This document shows positions 8,869 to 16,158 of a DNA stretch of 33,715 nt, piece after piece. This DNA is from an uncultured Ectothiorhodospiraceae bacterium (GTDB taxonomy: Bacteria > Pseudomonadota > Gammaproteobacteria > UBA9214). The stretch lies in assembly GCA_947258545.1 (NCBI GenBank), contig CAMYJI010000035.1, positions 1 to 33,715 on the forward strand, in the 5' to 3' direction. A program made the position numbers and the translations under genes. The notes under the pieces were generated by a model. That model did not search any database, was not told where the DNA came from, and saw nothing but the letters and a program-made list of their open reading frames with translations. How positions within the stretch are numbered: the stretch's first letter is position 1; each line of letters begins with the position of its first letter.

Positions 8869-9294
8869 TTAGATGTTGGCACCAGGGTGCTGCATCGCCT
8901 TCGGCTCGTCATCAGCCGGCTTGATCAACTGGACGTACTTGACCTTCTTCATGCTCCACTCACCCGTATGACGGTCATAGGTTGAGTTGACGAAGCATTT
9001 CCAGTTGTCATCATCGATGGCCAGATGATCCGCGCGATAGTAGTAACCCGGGTAACGGGACTCCTCGCGGAACTGAATGTGCTTCATGTGCGCGAAGGCT
9101 GCCAGCAGGCGGTGATAGTTCTCCCAGGCACGCAGGAGCTCGTGGAGATCCTTGGCGCGCAGATGCTCGGAGTCTTCCCGCAGCATGTTCAGCTTGCGCT
9201 CGGCCACTTCCAGCATTGCCTTGTTGGTCTGGTACATGGTCGACACACCGGCCACGTACTCGTCCATCACCTTCTGCAGGCGGAACTGGAACAT
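8869..9294 (-). CDS. aprA: aprA 3' part: C-terminal domain of APS reductase alpha, out of frame with the 5' part
   Basis: These 141 residues from MFQFRLQKVMDEY onward, plus six more residues upstream in the same frame (HYITPK), are the C-terminal helical domain of AprA. They are cut off from the 5' part by a perfect 32-bp tandem duplication. Removing one copy joins ...AIDINP to HYITPKMFQF and restores one 657-codon frame, a normal AprA length. The first internal ATG is at 9294, but no ribosome binding site is apparent, so independent translation is unlikely. The sequence has no other lesion and keeps normal codon use. The gene was therefore intact until very recently, or is intact in the cell and the duplication is an assembly error. 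Confidence 0.85.
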   Translation of the reverse strand: MFQFRLQKVMDEYVAGVSTMYQTNKAMLEVAERKLNMLREDSEHLRAKDLHELLRAWENYHRLLAAFAHMKHIQFREESRYPGYYYRADHLAIDDDNWKCFVNSTYDRHTGEWSMKKVKYVQLIKPADDEPKAMQHPGANI

Positions 9295-10874
9295 CTTCGG
9301 CGTGATGTAGTGCGGGTTGATATCGATCGCCGTGGTGTAGTCCGCGGGTTGATATCGATCGCCGTGGTGTAGTCCTTGTGATCAAAGAAATTCTTCACCG
9401 GCTTGTAGATCTCGGCGACGATGTCGTCGATACTGCGATCCAGCTCCGGCTTGAAATCCTTGTTGTCCATGACGTACTTGACCATGGACTTGGCAGCGAT
9501 ACGGCCCTCGGAGTGCGAACCGGAGGAGAACTTGTGCCCGGAGGCGCCCACGCCGTCACCGCCGGTGAACAGGCCCTTGACGGTGGTCATGCGATTGTAG
9601 CCCCAGTGATAGTGATCCGGGGTTCCAGGGATGTCGTCGGGACCGGAACACCAGATACCGGCACAACCGGCATGCGAACCCAGCAGGTAGGGCTCGGTCG
9701 GCATCAGTTCGGACATCTCCTTGTCAGGCTCGATGTTCTCACCGGCCCAGACACCGCACTGACCGATGGTCATGTCCAGGAAGTCTTCCCAGGCCTCGGC
9801 CTCGAGATGCTTGATCTCCTTCGGGGTCATGGTCTCGGCCAGCTTGGCCAGTGCTGTCGGCGTATCCATGAAGATCGGGCCGCGGCCTTCCTTCATCTCG
9901 TGCATCATGAGGTGGTTACGCAGGCAGGTACCCATCTTGTGACCTTCGGCATACCGGTCGTAGCCGGCCTCGGTCAGCAGATGGGCATTCTTGACTTGGT
10001 AGTCTTCGCCCATGGCATTCATGGCCTTGGCCTTGAACAGCAGGAACCAGGCACCCACCGGACCGTAGCCGTCCTTGAAACGGGCGGGCACGAAGCGGTT
10101 TTCCATCAGGGTCAGCTCGGCACCGGCCTCGGCGGCCATGGAGTAGGTGGAACCGGCATTCCAGACCGGGTACCAGGCACGGCCCTGGCCTTCACCAACG
10201 GAGCGGGGACGGAACACGTTCACGGCACCGCCGCAAACCAGCAGGCAGGCCTTGAACTTGTAGACATAGACCTTGTCCTCCCGAACACTGAAACCGGCGG
10301 CGCCGGCAACCCGGGTGGGGTCATTCTTGTCGTTGAGCAGGCGCACGATGAAGACACGCTCCTGGATACGCTCGGTACCCAGTGCCTTCTTGGCGGCCTC
10401 GGCGACGATCCACTTGTAGGACTCACCGTTGATCATGATCTGCCACTTACCGGAGCGGACCGGCTTGCCGCCTTCTGTCAGCGCCTTGCCTTCATCACCC
10501 GGCTGCTTCCAGACCGGCAGGCCCCACTCTTCGAAGTGGTGCACGGAATCGTCAACGTGACGACCGGTGTCATAGACCAGATCCTCGCGGGTGATGCCCA
10601 TCAGGTCGCCACGCACGTAACGCACGTAGTCGGCCGGATCATTCTCGCCCATGTAGGTATTAATAGCGGACAGACCCTGGGCAACGGCGCCGGATCGATC
10701 GAGCGCAGCCTTGTCGACCAGCTTGATGTTCAGGTCGACACCCTGTGCCTTGGCGACATCGGACCAGCGCATGATTTCGAATGCGCAGCCGCATGCGGCC
10801 ATACCGCCGCCGATGATGAGGATATCAACTTCCTCCTCGACCACCTCGGGGTTACCAAAAACATATTCAGACAT
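9267..10874 (-). CDS. aprA: aprA 5' part: adenylylsulfate reductase alpha subunit, frameshifted after residue 510
   Basis: AprA carries FAD and, with AprB, interconverts sulfite plus AMP and APS; in sulfur oxidisers it runs towards APS. The N-terminal FAD-binding GGGMAACG is at 22-29, followed by typical AprA sequence to YTTAIDINP. From there the frame is wrong and adds 25 unrelated residues (starting RTTPRRSIST), giving 535 in all and lacking the last 147 native residues. The cause is the duplication at 9312-9375. AAGAGGT (10882-10888) is a good ribosome binding site for the ATG at 10874. It lies 70 bases downstream of aprB in the sat-aprB-aprA operon. If the frameshift is real, the enzyme made would lack its C-terminal helical domain and is likely inactive. 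Confidence 0.93.
   Translation of the reverse strand: MSEYVFGNPEVVEEEVDILIIGGGMAACGCAFEIMRWSDVAKAQGVDLNIKLVDKAALDRSGAVAQGLSAINTYMGENDPADYVRYVRGDLMGITREDLVYDTGRHVDDSVHHFEEWGLPVWKQPGDEGKALTEGGKPVRSGKWQIMINGESYKWIVAEAAKKALGTERIQERVFIVRLLNDKNDPTRVAGAAGFSVREDKVYVYKFKACLLVCGGAVNVFRPRSVGEGQGRAWYPVWNAGSTYSMAAEAGAELTLMENRFVPARFKDGYGPVGAWFLLFKAKAMNAMGEDYQVKNAHLLTEAGYDRYAEGHKMGTCLRNHLMMHEMKEGRGPIFMDTPTALAKLAETMTPKEIKHLEAEAWEDFLDMTIGQCGVWAGENIEPDKEMSELMPTEPYLLGSHAGCAGIWCSGPDDIPGTPDHYHWGYNRMTTVKGLFTGGDGVGASGHKFSSGSHSEGRIAAKSMVKYVMDNKDFKPELDRSIDDIVAEIYKPVKNFFDHKDYTTAIDINPRTTPRRSISTRTTSRRRCSSSACRR
9312..9375. repeat. Perfect 32-bp tandem duplication inside aprA
   Basis: Positions 9312-9343 and 9344-9375 are identical and abutting; both start GCGGGTTGATATCGATCG. 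Thirty-two is not a multiple of three, so the second copy shifts the frame. The duplicated unit encodes roughly DYTTAIDINP of AprA. Confidence 0.97.
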
Positions 10875-10944
10875 AATTTTTACCTCTTGTATCTTTCAAT
10901 TCCAGGAATCAGCTGGCATTCATAATAAAAACCGCGTACCCGCC

Positions 10945-11409
10945 CTAGCCGGCAGAGAACTGGGTCGTGTCGCAGGAATGCGTACCCTTGGTGAACAGGG
11001 TCGAGTGATCGGTGATCTCGTCCATCACGGCTTCCGGCTTGTTGCTGTACGGCTGCACAGAACCTTCCGGGGTGGTGCGAATCGGGAACTTGAAGCGCTT
11101 CATGTTGCCGTTGCGGAACTTGATGGTCCACATAATGGAATCGGATCCACGCAGCGGCTGCACGGAAGCGCCCATCGGCACGATATCAGCGTAGTGACGG
11201 CATTCGATCGCCTGTTGCGGGCAGATCTTCACGCAGGAATAGCACTCCCAGCACTGCTCGGGCTCTTGGTTATAGGCCTTCATGGCATGGCCGGTTGCAG
11301 AACCGTCCTTGTCGAGCATCATAAGGTCGTGCGGGCAAATATACATGCAAGCAGTCTTGTCCTGACCCTTACAGCCGTCGCACTTATCTGTACGTACAAA
11401 TGTTGGCAT
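10945..11409 (-). CDS. aprB: Adenylylsulfate reductase beta subunit (2 x [4Fe-4S] ferredoxin-like)
   Basis: A 154-residue AprB, the electron-transfer partner of AprA in the cytoplasm. Two [4Fe-4S] ligand sets are visible: C10, C13, C21 and C25, and C53, C56, C59 and C63 (CWECYSCVKICP). The C-terminal tail (about 100-154) has the length and character of the segment that wraps around AprA in known structures. GGAG at 11417-11420, seven bases upstream, supports the start. It sits between sat (78 bases upstream) and aprA (70 bases downstream), all on the same strand. Neither aprM nor qmoABC lies in the cluster, so the membrane electron acceptor module must be encoded elsewhere. Confidence 0.96.
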   Translation of the reverse strand: MPTFVRTDKCDGCKGQDKTACMYICPHDLMMLDKDGSATGHAMKAYNQEPEQCWECYSCVKICPQQAIECRHYADIVPMGASVQPLRGSDSIMWTIKFRNGNMKRFKFPIRTTPEGSVQPYSNKPEAVMDEITDHSTLFTKGTHSCDTTQFSAG

Positions 11410-11487
11410 GTTATTTCTCCATCTTTTTAATGATTACTGCAGTTAACCTCCGCCACCCCCTGATGGAAGCAACGGTCTCTAGAGTCG

Positions 11488-12705
11488 TTACCGGGCGGAA
11501 TGCCCGCTCATCTTGATCTCGACCTTTTCGTCATCCTTCAGGCTGGCGTAGTAATCGCGCAGGATGGCGAGCACCTCGGGACGGCTGAAGTTGTCCGGTA
11601 CTTCCGAACCCTCGGACAGCGACTTGCGCAGCTTGGTGCCGGACAGCAGGAGACGGTCCCCGGCCTCATGCGGGCAGGTCTTCATGGAGGCCATACCACC
11701 GCACTTATGGCACCAGAAGGTCCAGTCGATCTTCAACGGCTTGGTTTCCAGCGCGTCCTTCGGGATCTCGTCGAAGATATGGTGCGCATCGAACGGACCG
11801 TAGTAGTCGCCGACACCGGCGTGGTCACGGCCAACGATCAGGTGCGAACAGCCATAGTTCTGGCGGAACAGTGCGTGAAGAAGTGCCTCGCGCGGGCCGG
11901 CGTAACGCATGTCCAGCGGGTAGCCGGCCTGGATGACGGTGTTGTCGACAAAGTATTTGTCGATCAGTGTGCCGATGGCATTGCTGCGCACGTCGGCCGG
12001 GATATCGCCGGGCTTGAGCTTGCCCAGCAGTGAATGAATCAGGATACCGTCGCAGATCTCGACCGCGATCTTGGCGAGGTACTCGTGCGAACGGTGCATG
12101 GGATTACGGGTCTGGAATGCCGCCACCGTACTCCAGCCACGGGCCTCGAAGTCGGCGCGGGTCTGAGCCGGGGTCATGAACTGTTCGCCGTATTTCTCCG
12201 GGAAGCCGCCCTGCGAAAGGACCTTCACGGGACCTGCGAGGTTCACGTCGCCCTGGTCCATCACCATCTTGACGCCGGGGTGTTCCTCGTCGATGGTCTT
12301 GTAAACCATCATGCACTCATGCTTCTTGTCGATACTGTACTTCTCGGTAAGCTGCATGGTGGCGAGGATCTCACCGGACTCGGAATCCGCCAGCGCGATG
12401 TCATCACCCTCGCTGAGGCCATTGGCCGTCGCCTCGTCGGTGGACAGAGTGATTGGGATGGGCCAGAACAGGCCGCTGGCCATACTCATGCCGTCACAGA
12501 CGCCTTCCCAGTCGGCATGAGTCATGAACCCGTCCAGGGGGGTGAACCCACCGATGCCCAGCATGATGATGTCGCCGGCTTCACGAGAGGACACATTGAT
12601 CTTCGGCAGGCCTGCCGCACGCGCCTTCTCGGCAGCCAGTGCGTCGCCTTTTAGCAGCAGCGGTCTCAGTGTATCGCTGCCGTGGGGCTTAACTAGTGTG
12701 GACAT
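11488..12705 (-). CDS. sat: Sulfate adenylyltransferase (dissimilatory ATP sulfurylase)
   Basis: A 405-residue Sat. In sulfur oxidisers it turns APS plus pyrophosphate into sulfate plus ATP, the substrate-level phosphorylation step following AprBA. Visible motifs are [11 protein letters not shown] (198-208) and [12 protein letters not shown] (292-303), both nucleotide-binding. A zinc-type site follows: C332, C335, C344 and H346 ([15 protein letters not shown]). There is no fused APS kinase domain, and the single-chain type is distinct from the assimilatory CysDN pair. AAGGAG directly before GTCCC-ATG gives a strong ribosome binding site. It is first in the sat-aprB-aprA operon and is preceded by an AT-rich 300-base region that must hold the operon promoter. 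Confidence 0.97.
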   Translation of the reverse strand: MSTLVKPHGSDTLRPLLLKGDALAAEKARAAGLPKINVSSREAGDIIMLGIGGFTPLDGFMTHADWEGVCDGMSMASGLFWPIPITLSTDEATANGLSEGDDIALADSESGEILATMQLTEKYSIDKKHECMMVYKTIDEEHPGVKMVMDQGDVNLAGPVKVLSQGGFPEKYGEQFMTPAQTRADFEARGWSTVAAFQTRNPMHRSHEYLAKIAVEICDGILIHSLLGKLKPGDIPADVRSNAIGTLIDKYFVDNTVIQAGYPLDMRYAGPREALLHALFRQNYGCSHLIVGRDHAGVGDYYGPFDAHHIFDEIPKDALETKPLKIDWTFWCHKCGGMASMKTCPHEAGDRLLLSGTKLRKSLSEGSEVPDNFSRPEVLAILRDYYASLKDDEKVEIKMSGHSAR

Positions 12706-12906
12706 GGGACTCCTTTCAACACCGCAATATTCAGTCTGAATTCTTATCTGCCATTACCCGCGGAAAAACAGGCGCCGGAGTGGCCCCGCCAGAGCAGCGG
12801 GGGAAGAATACGATATAGACTTGCCCCTAAAAAGCCAACCAGTAATATTCTAGCCAAGCATAAAGCCACTTTATTAGTTTATCTTACTGTTTATTAATGG
12901 TTATTT

Positions 12907-12920
12907 ATGATTCTTATCAT
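12907..12920. promoter_or_regulatory. Fur-box-like palindrome upstream of sat
   Basis: ATGAT-TCTT-ATCAT is an inverted pair in the AT-rich region about 200 bases upstream of the sat start codon. With its flanks (read leftwards, AATGATAAGAATCATAAAT) it resembles Fur-type operators. The resemblance is by eye only; another dimeric regulator or chance is possible. Confidence 0.35.
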
Positions 12921-13002
12921 TAGAAATTGCTAATTCAGTTAATACCCGACAAGCGCACTCAAGTACTCCCTTAGGGCGTTTTCCGGGTCCCGTTACGGGC
13001 GC

Positions 13003-13803
13003 CTAGATCATGATCATCCTGACCCCGATCACAGCCAGCACCAGGGCGAAGACCCTTACCAGCACGTTGCGCGGCAGACGGTGCGCCAACCGGGCACCCA
13101 GTGGCGCCATGGGTACGCTGGCCAGCGTGATCCCCGCCAGGGCCGGCCAGTAAATGAAACCACTGTTCAGGCCGGGGGGCTCCTCGAGGCCCAGGCCGGC
13201 GACCACATAACCGGCCGACCCGGCAATGGCGATCGGCAGACCACAGGTGGCGGCCGTACCGACGGCGACGCGTATATCGATCCCGTTCCAGCGCAGGTAG
13301 GGTACCGTCAGCGTACCGCCACCGATACCCAGCAGGGATGAAACGGCGCCAATCAGCGTCCCGGCAAGCCCCTGCCCGAACACCCCAGGCAGGCCCCGGT
13401 GTGCGCCCGGCTGCCTGCCAAATGCCAGCTGCAACGCCACCAACACCTCGAAGACACCGAAGACCACACGCAGGCCATTACTGCTGCTCTGCCCGGCCAG
13501 CCACGCCCCGACGAGGGCACCGAGCACAATGCCGGGCGACAGCGCACGCACGGCGCCCCAGTGCACACAACCGCGTCGATGATGCGCCAGCAACGAGGCG
13601 ATCGAGGTCGGGACAATGGTCGCCAGCGAGGTACCCAGCGCGAAGTGCATCAGCAGGGTTTTCGGAAAACCCTCCAGGGCGAAGATCGCAGCCAGCGCAG
13701 GCACGATCACCAGGCCGCCGCCAATACCCAGCAGGCCCGCCAGCAGCCCGGCCACGGCGCCCGTCGACAGATAGGCCAGCAGGGAGACAGCGATCGGGTC
13801 CAT
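13003..13803 (-). CDS. TauE/SafE-family sulfite/sulfur-anion transporter
   Basis: A 266-residue integral membrane protein with about eight hydrophobic helices and the family's internal duplication: GIGGG occurs at 26-30 (LLGIGGGLVIVPAL) and again at 159-163 (LLGIGGGTLTVPYL). TauE/SafE members move anions such as sulfite, sulfoacetate or thiosulfate, or act as permeases of unknown substrate. Its position next to sat-aprBA, on the same strand, makes sulfite or another sulfur-oxidation intermediate an attractive substrate, but this is inference. About 300 bases separate its stop from the sat start, so it probably has its own promoter. No strong Shine-Dalgarno is visible. The family assignment is firm; the substrate is not. 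Confidence 0.85.
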   Translation of the reverse strand: MDPIAVSLLAYLSTGAVAGLLAGLLGIGGGLVIVPALAAIFALEGFPKTLLMHFALGTSLATIVPTSIASLLAHHRRGCVHWGAVRALSPGIVLGALVGAWLAGQSSSNGLRVVFGVFEVLVALQLAFGRQPGAHRGLPGVFGQGLAGTLIGAVSSLLGIGGGTLTVPYLRWNGIDIRVAVGTAATCGLPIAIAGSAGYVVAGLGLEEPPGLNSGFIYWPALAGITLASVPMAPLGARLAHRLPRNVLVRVFALVLAVIGVRMIMI

Positions 13804-13898
13804 GTCGGGTCAGCTGAGAGGGTGGAGAGACATCATGAAACACCGATTCTCACCGCAAAGACGCAAGGGACGCAAAGAATAATAATCCCAGCATTTCT

Positions 13899-13936
13899 GT
13901 AGCCCGGATGCAGGCCCAAAGGCCCGCAATCCGGGA
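13899..13936 (+). repeat. REP-like palindrome 1 upstream of RAYT
   Basis: Starts GTAGCCCGGAT and ends AATCCGGGA; CCCGGAT pairs with ATCCGGG. Same orientation as the RAYT gene. Confidence 0.8.
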
Positions 13937-13954
13937 TTAGCGGCGGTAACACTG

Positions 13955-13986
13955 TCCCGGATTCCGTTTCACTCTATCCGGGCTAC
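13955..13986 (-). repeat. REP-like palindrome 2, opposite orientation
   Basis: The minus strand starts GTAGCCCGGAT and ends AATCCGGGA, forming a head-to-head pair with REP 1, as in BIME structures. Confidence 0.8.
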
Positions 13987-14066
13987 ACCTGACCGACGGT
14001 CCGCAGATTATTGACATATACGCCTTGATCCAAACCAGATGGGCATCATCCGACGTAACTTTCCGC

Positions 14067-14098
14067 GTAGCCCGGATGGAGCGCAGCGCAATCCGGGA
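14067..14098 (+). repeat. REP-like palindrome 3 upstream of RAYT
   Basis: Starts GTAGCCCGGATGGAG and ends GCAATCCGGGA. It lies 40 bases before the RAYT start codon. Confidence 0.82.
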
Positions 14099-14137
14099 AG
14101 AAATTTTCCCTCCTCGTCATCGAACACGGAGACACGG

Positions 14138-14665
14138 ATGGTTCATTACCGCCGCCATCGCGTTGCCGGGGGCAGCTTTTTCTTCACCGTTACCCTTAAC
14201 GACCGGCAAAGCTGCACACTCACGGACCACATTGACCTGTTGCGCACGGCCTTCCACGATACACAACGCTGCCGCCCGTTTGTCATCGACTGCATCGTTA
14301 TCCTGCCGGGACATCTGCACATCATCTGGACACTACCGGACAGCGATGCCGATTACTCCGGCCGCTGGCGCTCGATCAAAAGCCGGTTCACCCGAACATT
14401 GTGTCAACGCGGCGTCACCATCCCACGCCATGCCGGCGGGGAATATGCTCTCTGGCAGCGGCGGTTCTGGGAGCACACCCTGCGGGATGCACGCGACAAG
14501 GAAAGGCATGTGGATTACATCCATTACAACCCTGTCAGGCACGGGTATGTCTCCAGCGTCGCTGACTGGCCGTATTCGTCATTCCACCGTTATGTGAGAC
14601 AGGGATTGTTACCGGTGGACTGGGCGGATGATGGTGAATCCGATGAAGGTGGATTTGGAGAATAA
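14138..14665 (+). CDS. REP-associated tyrosine transposase (RAYT, Y1/HUH family)
   Basis: A 175-residue member of the Y1 transposase family. HUH motif: H59-L-H61 (PGHLHIIW). WEH lies at 111-113, and the catalytic tyrosine is probably Y127 within HVDYIHYNPVRHGY. RAYTs are domesticated single-strand DNA transposases thought to cut and mobilise REP hairpins rather than themselves. This gene fits that model: three REP-like palindromes lie upstream and one downstream, all carrying the 5' GTAG foot. The frame is open upstream through REP 3, but the ATG at 14138 has GGAG six bases before it and starts the conserved domain, so I prefer it. All catalytic motifs look intact. It probably acts on the GTAGCCCGG family in this genome. 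Confidence 0.92.
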   Translation: MVHYRRHRVAGGSFFFTVTLNDRQSCTLTDHIDLLRTAFHDTQRCRPFVIDCIVILPGHLHIIWTLPDSDADYSGRWRSIKSRFTRTLCQRGVTIPRHAGGEYALWQRRFWEHTLRDARDKERHVDYIHYNPVRHGYVSSVADWPYSSFHRYVRQGLLPVDWADDGESDEGGFGE

Positions 14666-14681
14666 TCCTGGGAACTGCCTG

Positions 14682-14713
14682 CCCCGGATTCCGTTTCACT
14701 CCATCCGGGCTAC
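14682..14713 (-). repeat. REP-like palindrome 4 downstream of RAYT
   Basis: The minus strand starts GTAGCCCGGATGGAGTG and ends AATCCGGGG. It closes the RAYT cassette on the right, inverted relative to REP 3, and lies about 10 bases from the aldehyde dehydrogenase stop codon. Confidence 0.8.
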
Positions 14714-14722
14714 AGGGGTGTT

Positions 14723-16087
14723 CTACCGGATCCAGATGGTCTTGGCATTCATGAACTCGCGGAGACCCAGTAGTGATAACTCACGTCCGTATCCGGAACG
14801 TTTGACGCCGCCGAAGGGCAGGCGCGGGTCACTCTTGACCATGCCGTTGACAAAGGCACAGCCGCATTCCAGCTGCCGTGCCACCCGCTCGCCACGCTCG
14901 CTGTCCATGGTCCAGACGCTCCCACCCAGGCCGAAGCCGGAGTCGTTGGCGATGCGCACCGCATCGGCCTCGTCCCGGGCGCGTATCACGATCGCCACCG
15001 GGCCGAACAACTCCTCGTGGTAGGCACGCATGCCGGGCTTGACGTGGTCCAGGATAGAGGCCTGGTACCAGGCACCCGCGCGTCCTTCCGGACTGCAGCC
15101 GGTAACGGCCACGGCGCCGGCGGACATGCTGTCCATGACCTGCTGGTGCAGGTCATCGCGCAGGTCAAAACGCGCCAGCGGCCCGATCTGGGTGGCCTCT
15201 TCCATAGGGTCACCGATCACCAGCGCCTCGACCGCGGGACGAAAGCGCTGCATAAACGCCTCGGCAATTGCCTCGACCAGAATCAGGCGCTTGGCAGCAA
15301 TACAGCTCTGCCCCGCGTTCAGATAACGCGACGCAACGGCATTCTCCACCGCCAGGTCCAGGTCGGCGTCCTCCAGCACAATGAACGGGTCGGAACCGCC
15401 CAGCTCCAGCAGGGACTTCTTCAGCTTGGATCCGGCCGCGGCCGCGACCTGGCGGCCGGCCGGTTCACTGCCGGTCAGGGTCACGGCATGCACCCGCGGG
15501 TCATTGATCACGCCGGCCACCTGCCCTGAGGGGATCATCAGGGTGCGGAACACACCTTCGGGGAATCCCGCCTCCCGGAACACCGACTCGATGGCCAGGG
15601 CGCACATCGGCACGTTGGAGGCATGCTTCAGCAGGCCGGTATTGCCGGCCACCAGGGTTGGCGCCGCGAAGCGAAACACTTGCCAGAAGGGGAAGTTCCA
15701 CGGCATGACCGCCAGCACGGTACCCAGTGGCTGCCAGGCCACCAGGCTACGCCCGGCATCGGACTCGATGATCTCATCTGCCACAAATCCCGGACCTTCT
15801 TCCGCGTAGTACTCGCACCCCAAGGCACACTTTTCTATCTCCGCGCGTGCCTCCCGGACGGGCTTGCCCATCTCCTGCGTGATTATTCCGGCATATTCAT
15901 CCAGGTGTTTGCGCAAGACATCGGCTGCCTTGCGCAGCAGGGCGGCCCGCTCGCCGATTACCCGGTCGCGCCAGGGCCCGGCCGCCGCGGCCGATTCCTG
16001 CAAGGCGGCCTCCAATTGGGCAGGAGTAAATGCATCAACCTCCCGGTGTGTATTACCATCTACCGGATTAACGGATTTGAATGACAT
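14723..16087 (-). CDS. NAD(P)-dependent aldehyde dehydrogenase, succinate-semialdehyde type
   Basis: A 454-residue ALDH-superfamily enzyme oxidising an aldehyde to its acid with NAD(P)+. PWNFP (129-133) is the cofactor-binding motif. E228 in LLELGG is the general base, and C262 in AGQSCIAAKR is the catalytic nucleophile. The closest family by length and these motifs is succinate-semialdehyde dehydrogenase of the Sad/GabD group. The actual substrate cannot be read from sequence, and no GABA or other pathway genes adjoin. It is transcribed divergently from slt with a 71-base gap; its 3' end lies right beside REP 4. Confidence 0.88.
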   Translation of the reverse strand: MSFKSVNPVDGNTHREVDAFTPAQLEAALQESAAAAGPWRDRVIGERAALLRKAADVLRKHLDEYAGIITQEMGKPVREARAEIEKCALGCEYYAEEGPGFVADEIIESDAGRSLVAWQPLGTVLAVMPWNFPFWQVFRFAAPTLVAGNTGLLKHASNVPMCALAIESVFREAGFPEGVFRTLMIPSGQVAGVINDPRVHAVTLTGSEPAGRQVAAAAGSKLKKSLLELGGSDPFIVLEDADLDLAVENAVASRYLNAGQSCIAAKRLILVEAIAEAFMQRFRPAVEALVIGDPMEEATQIGPLARFDLRDDLHQQVMDSMSAGAVAVTGCSPEGRAGAWYQASILDHVKPGMRAYHEELFGPVAIVIRARDEADAVRIANDSGFGLGGSVWTMDSERGERVARQLECGCAFVNGMVKSDPRLPFGGVKRSGYGRELSLLGLREFMNAKTIWIR

Positions 16088-16158
16088 ACGCGGGTCCCCT
16101 GTTCATGATGGTTGTACCGACCCCCATCCACTGACATTTGCTGTAACTATAGCGGACA

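Larger units (their letters stand above)
13804..14137. other. Intergenic stretch with repeats, upstream of the RAYT gene
   Basis: Contains a TCACCGCAAAG-type repeat (about 13851-13879) and three REP-like palindromes (13899-13936, 13955-13986 and 14067-14098), followed by the RAYT ribosome binding site GGAG (14128-14131). No other gene is seen. Confidence 0.7.

Noticed and set aside
9378..10925. A 515-codon open frame on the plus strand, antisense to aprA
   Set aside because: It is the shadow of strong GC-rich codon bias in aprA. It lacks a ribosome site and resembles no family.
12950..13002. Hairpin after the tauE-like gene as a terminator
   Set aside because: CCCGTAACGGG pairs, but no T-run follows in the direction of transcription.
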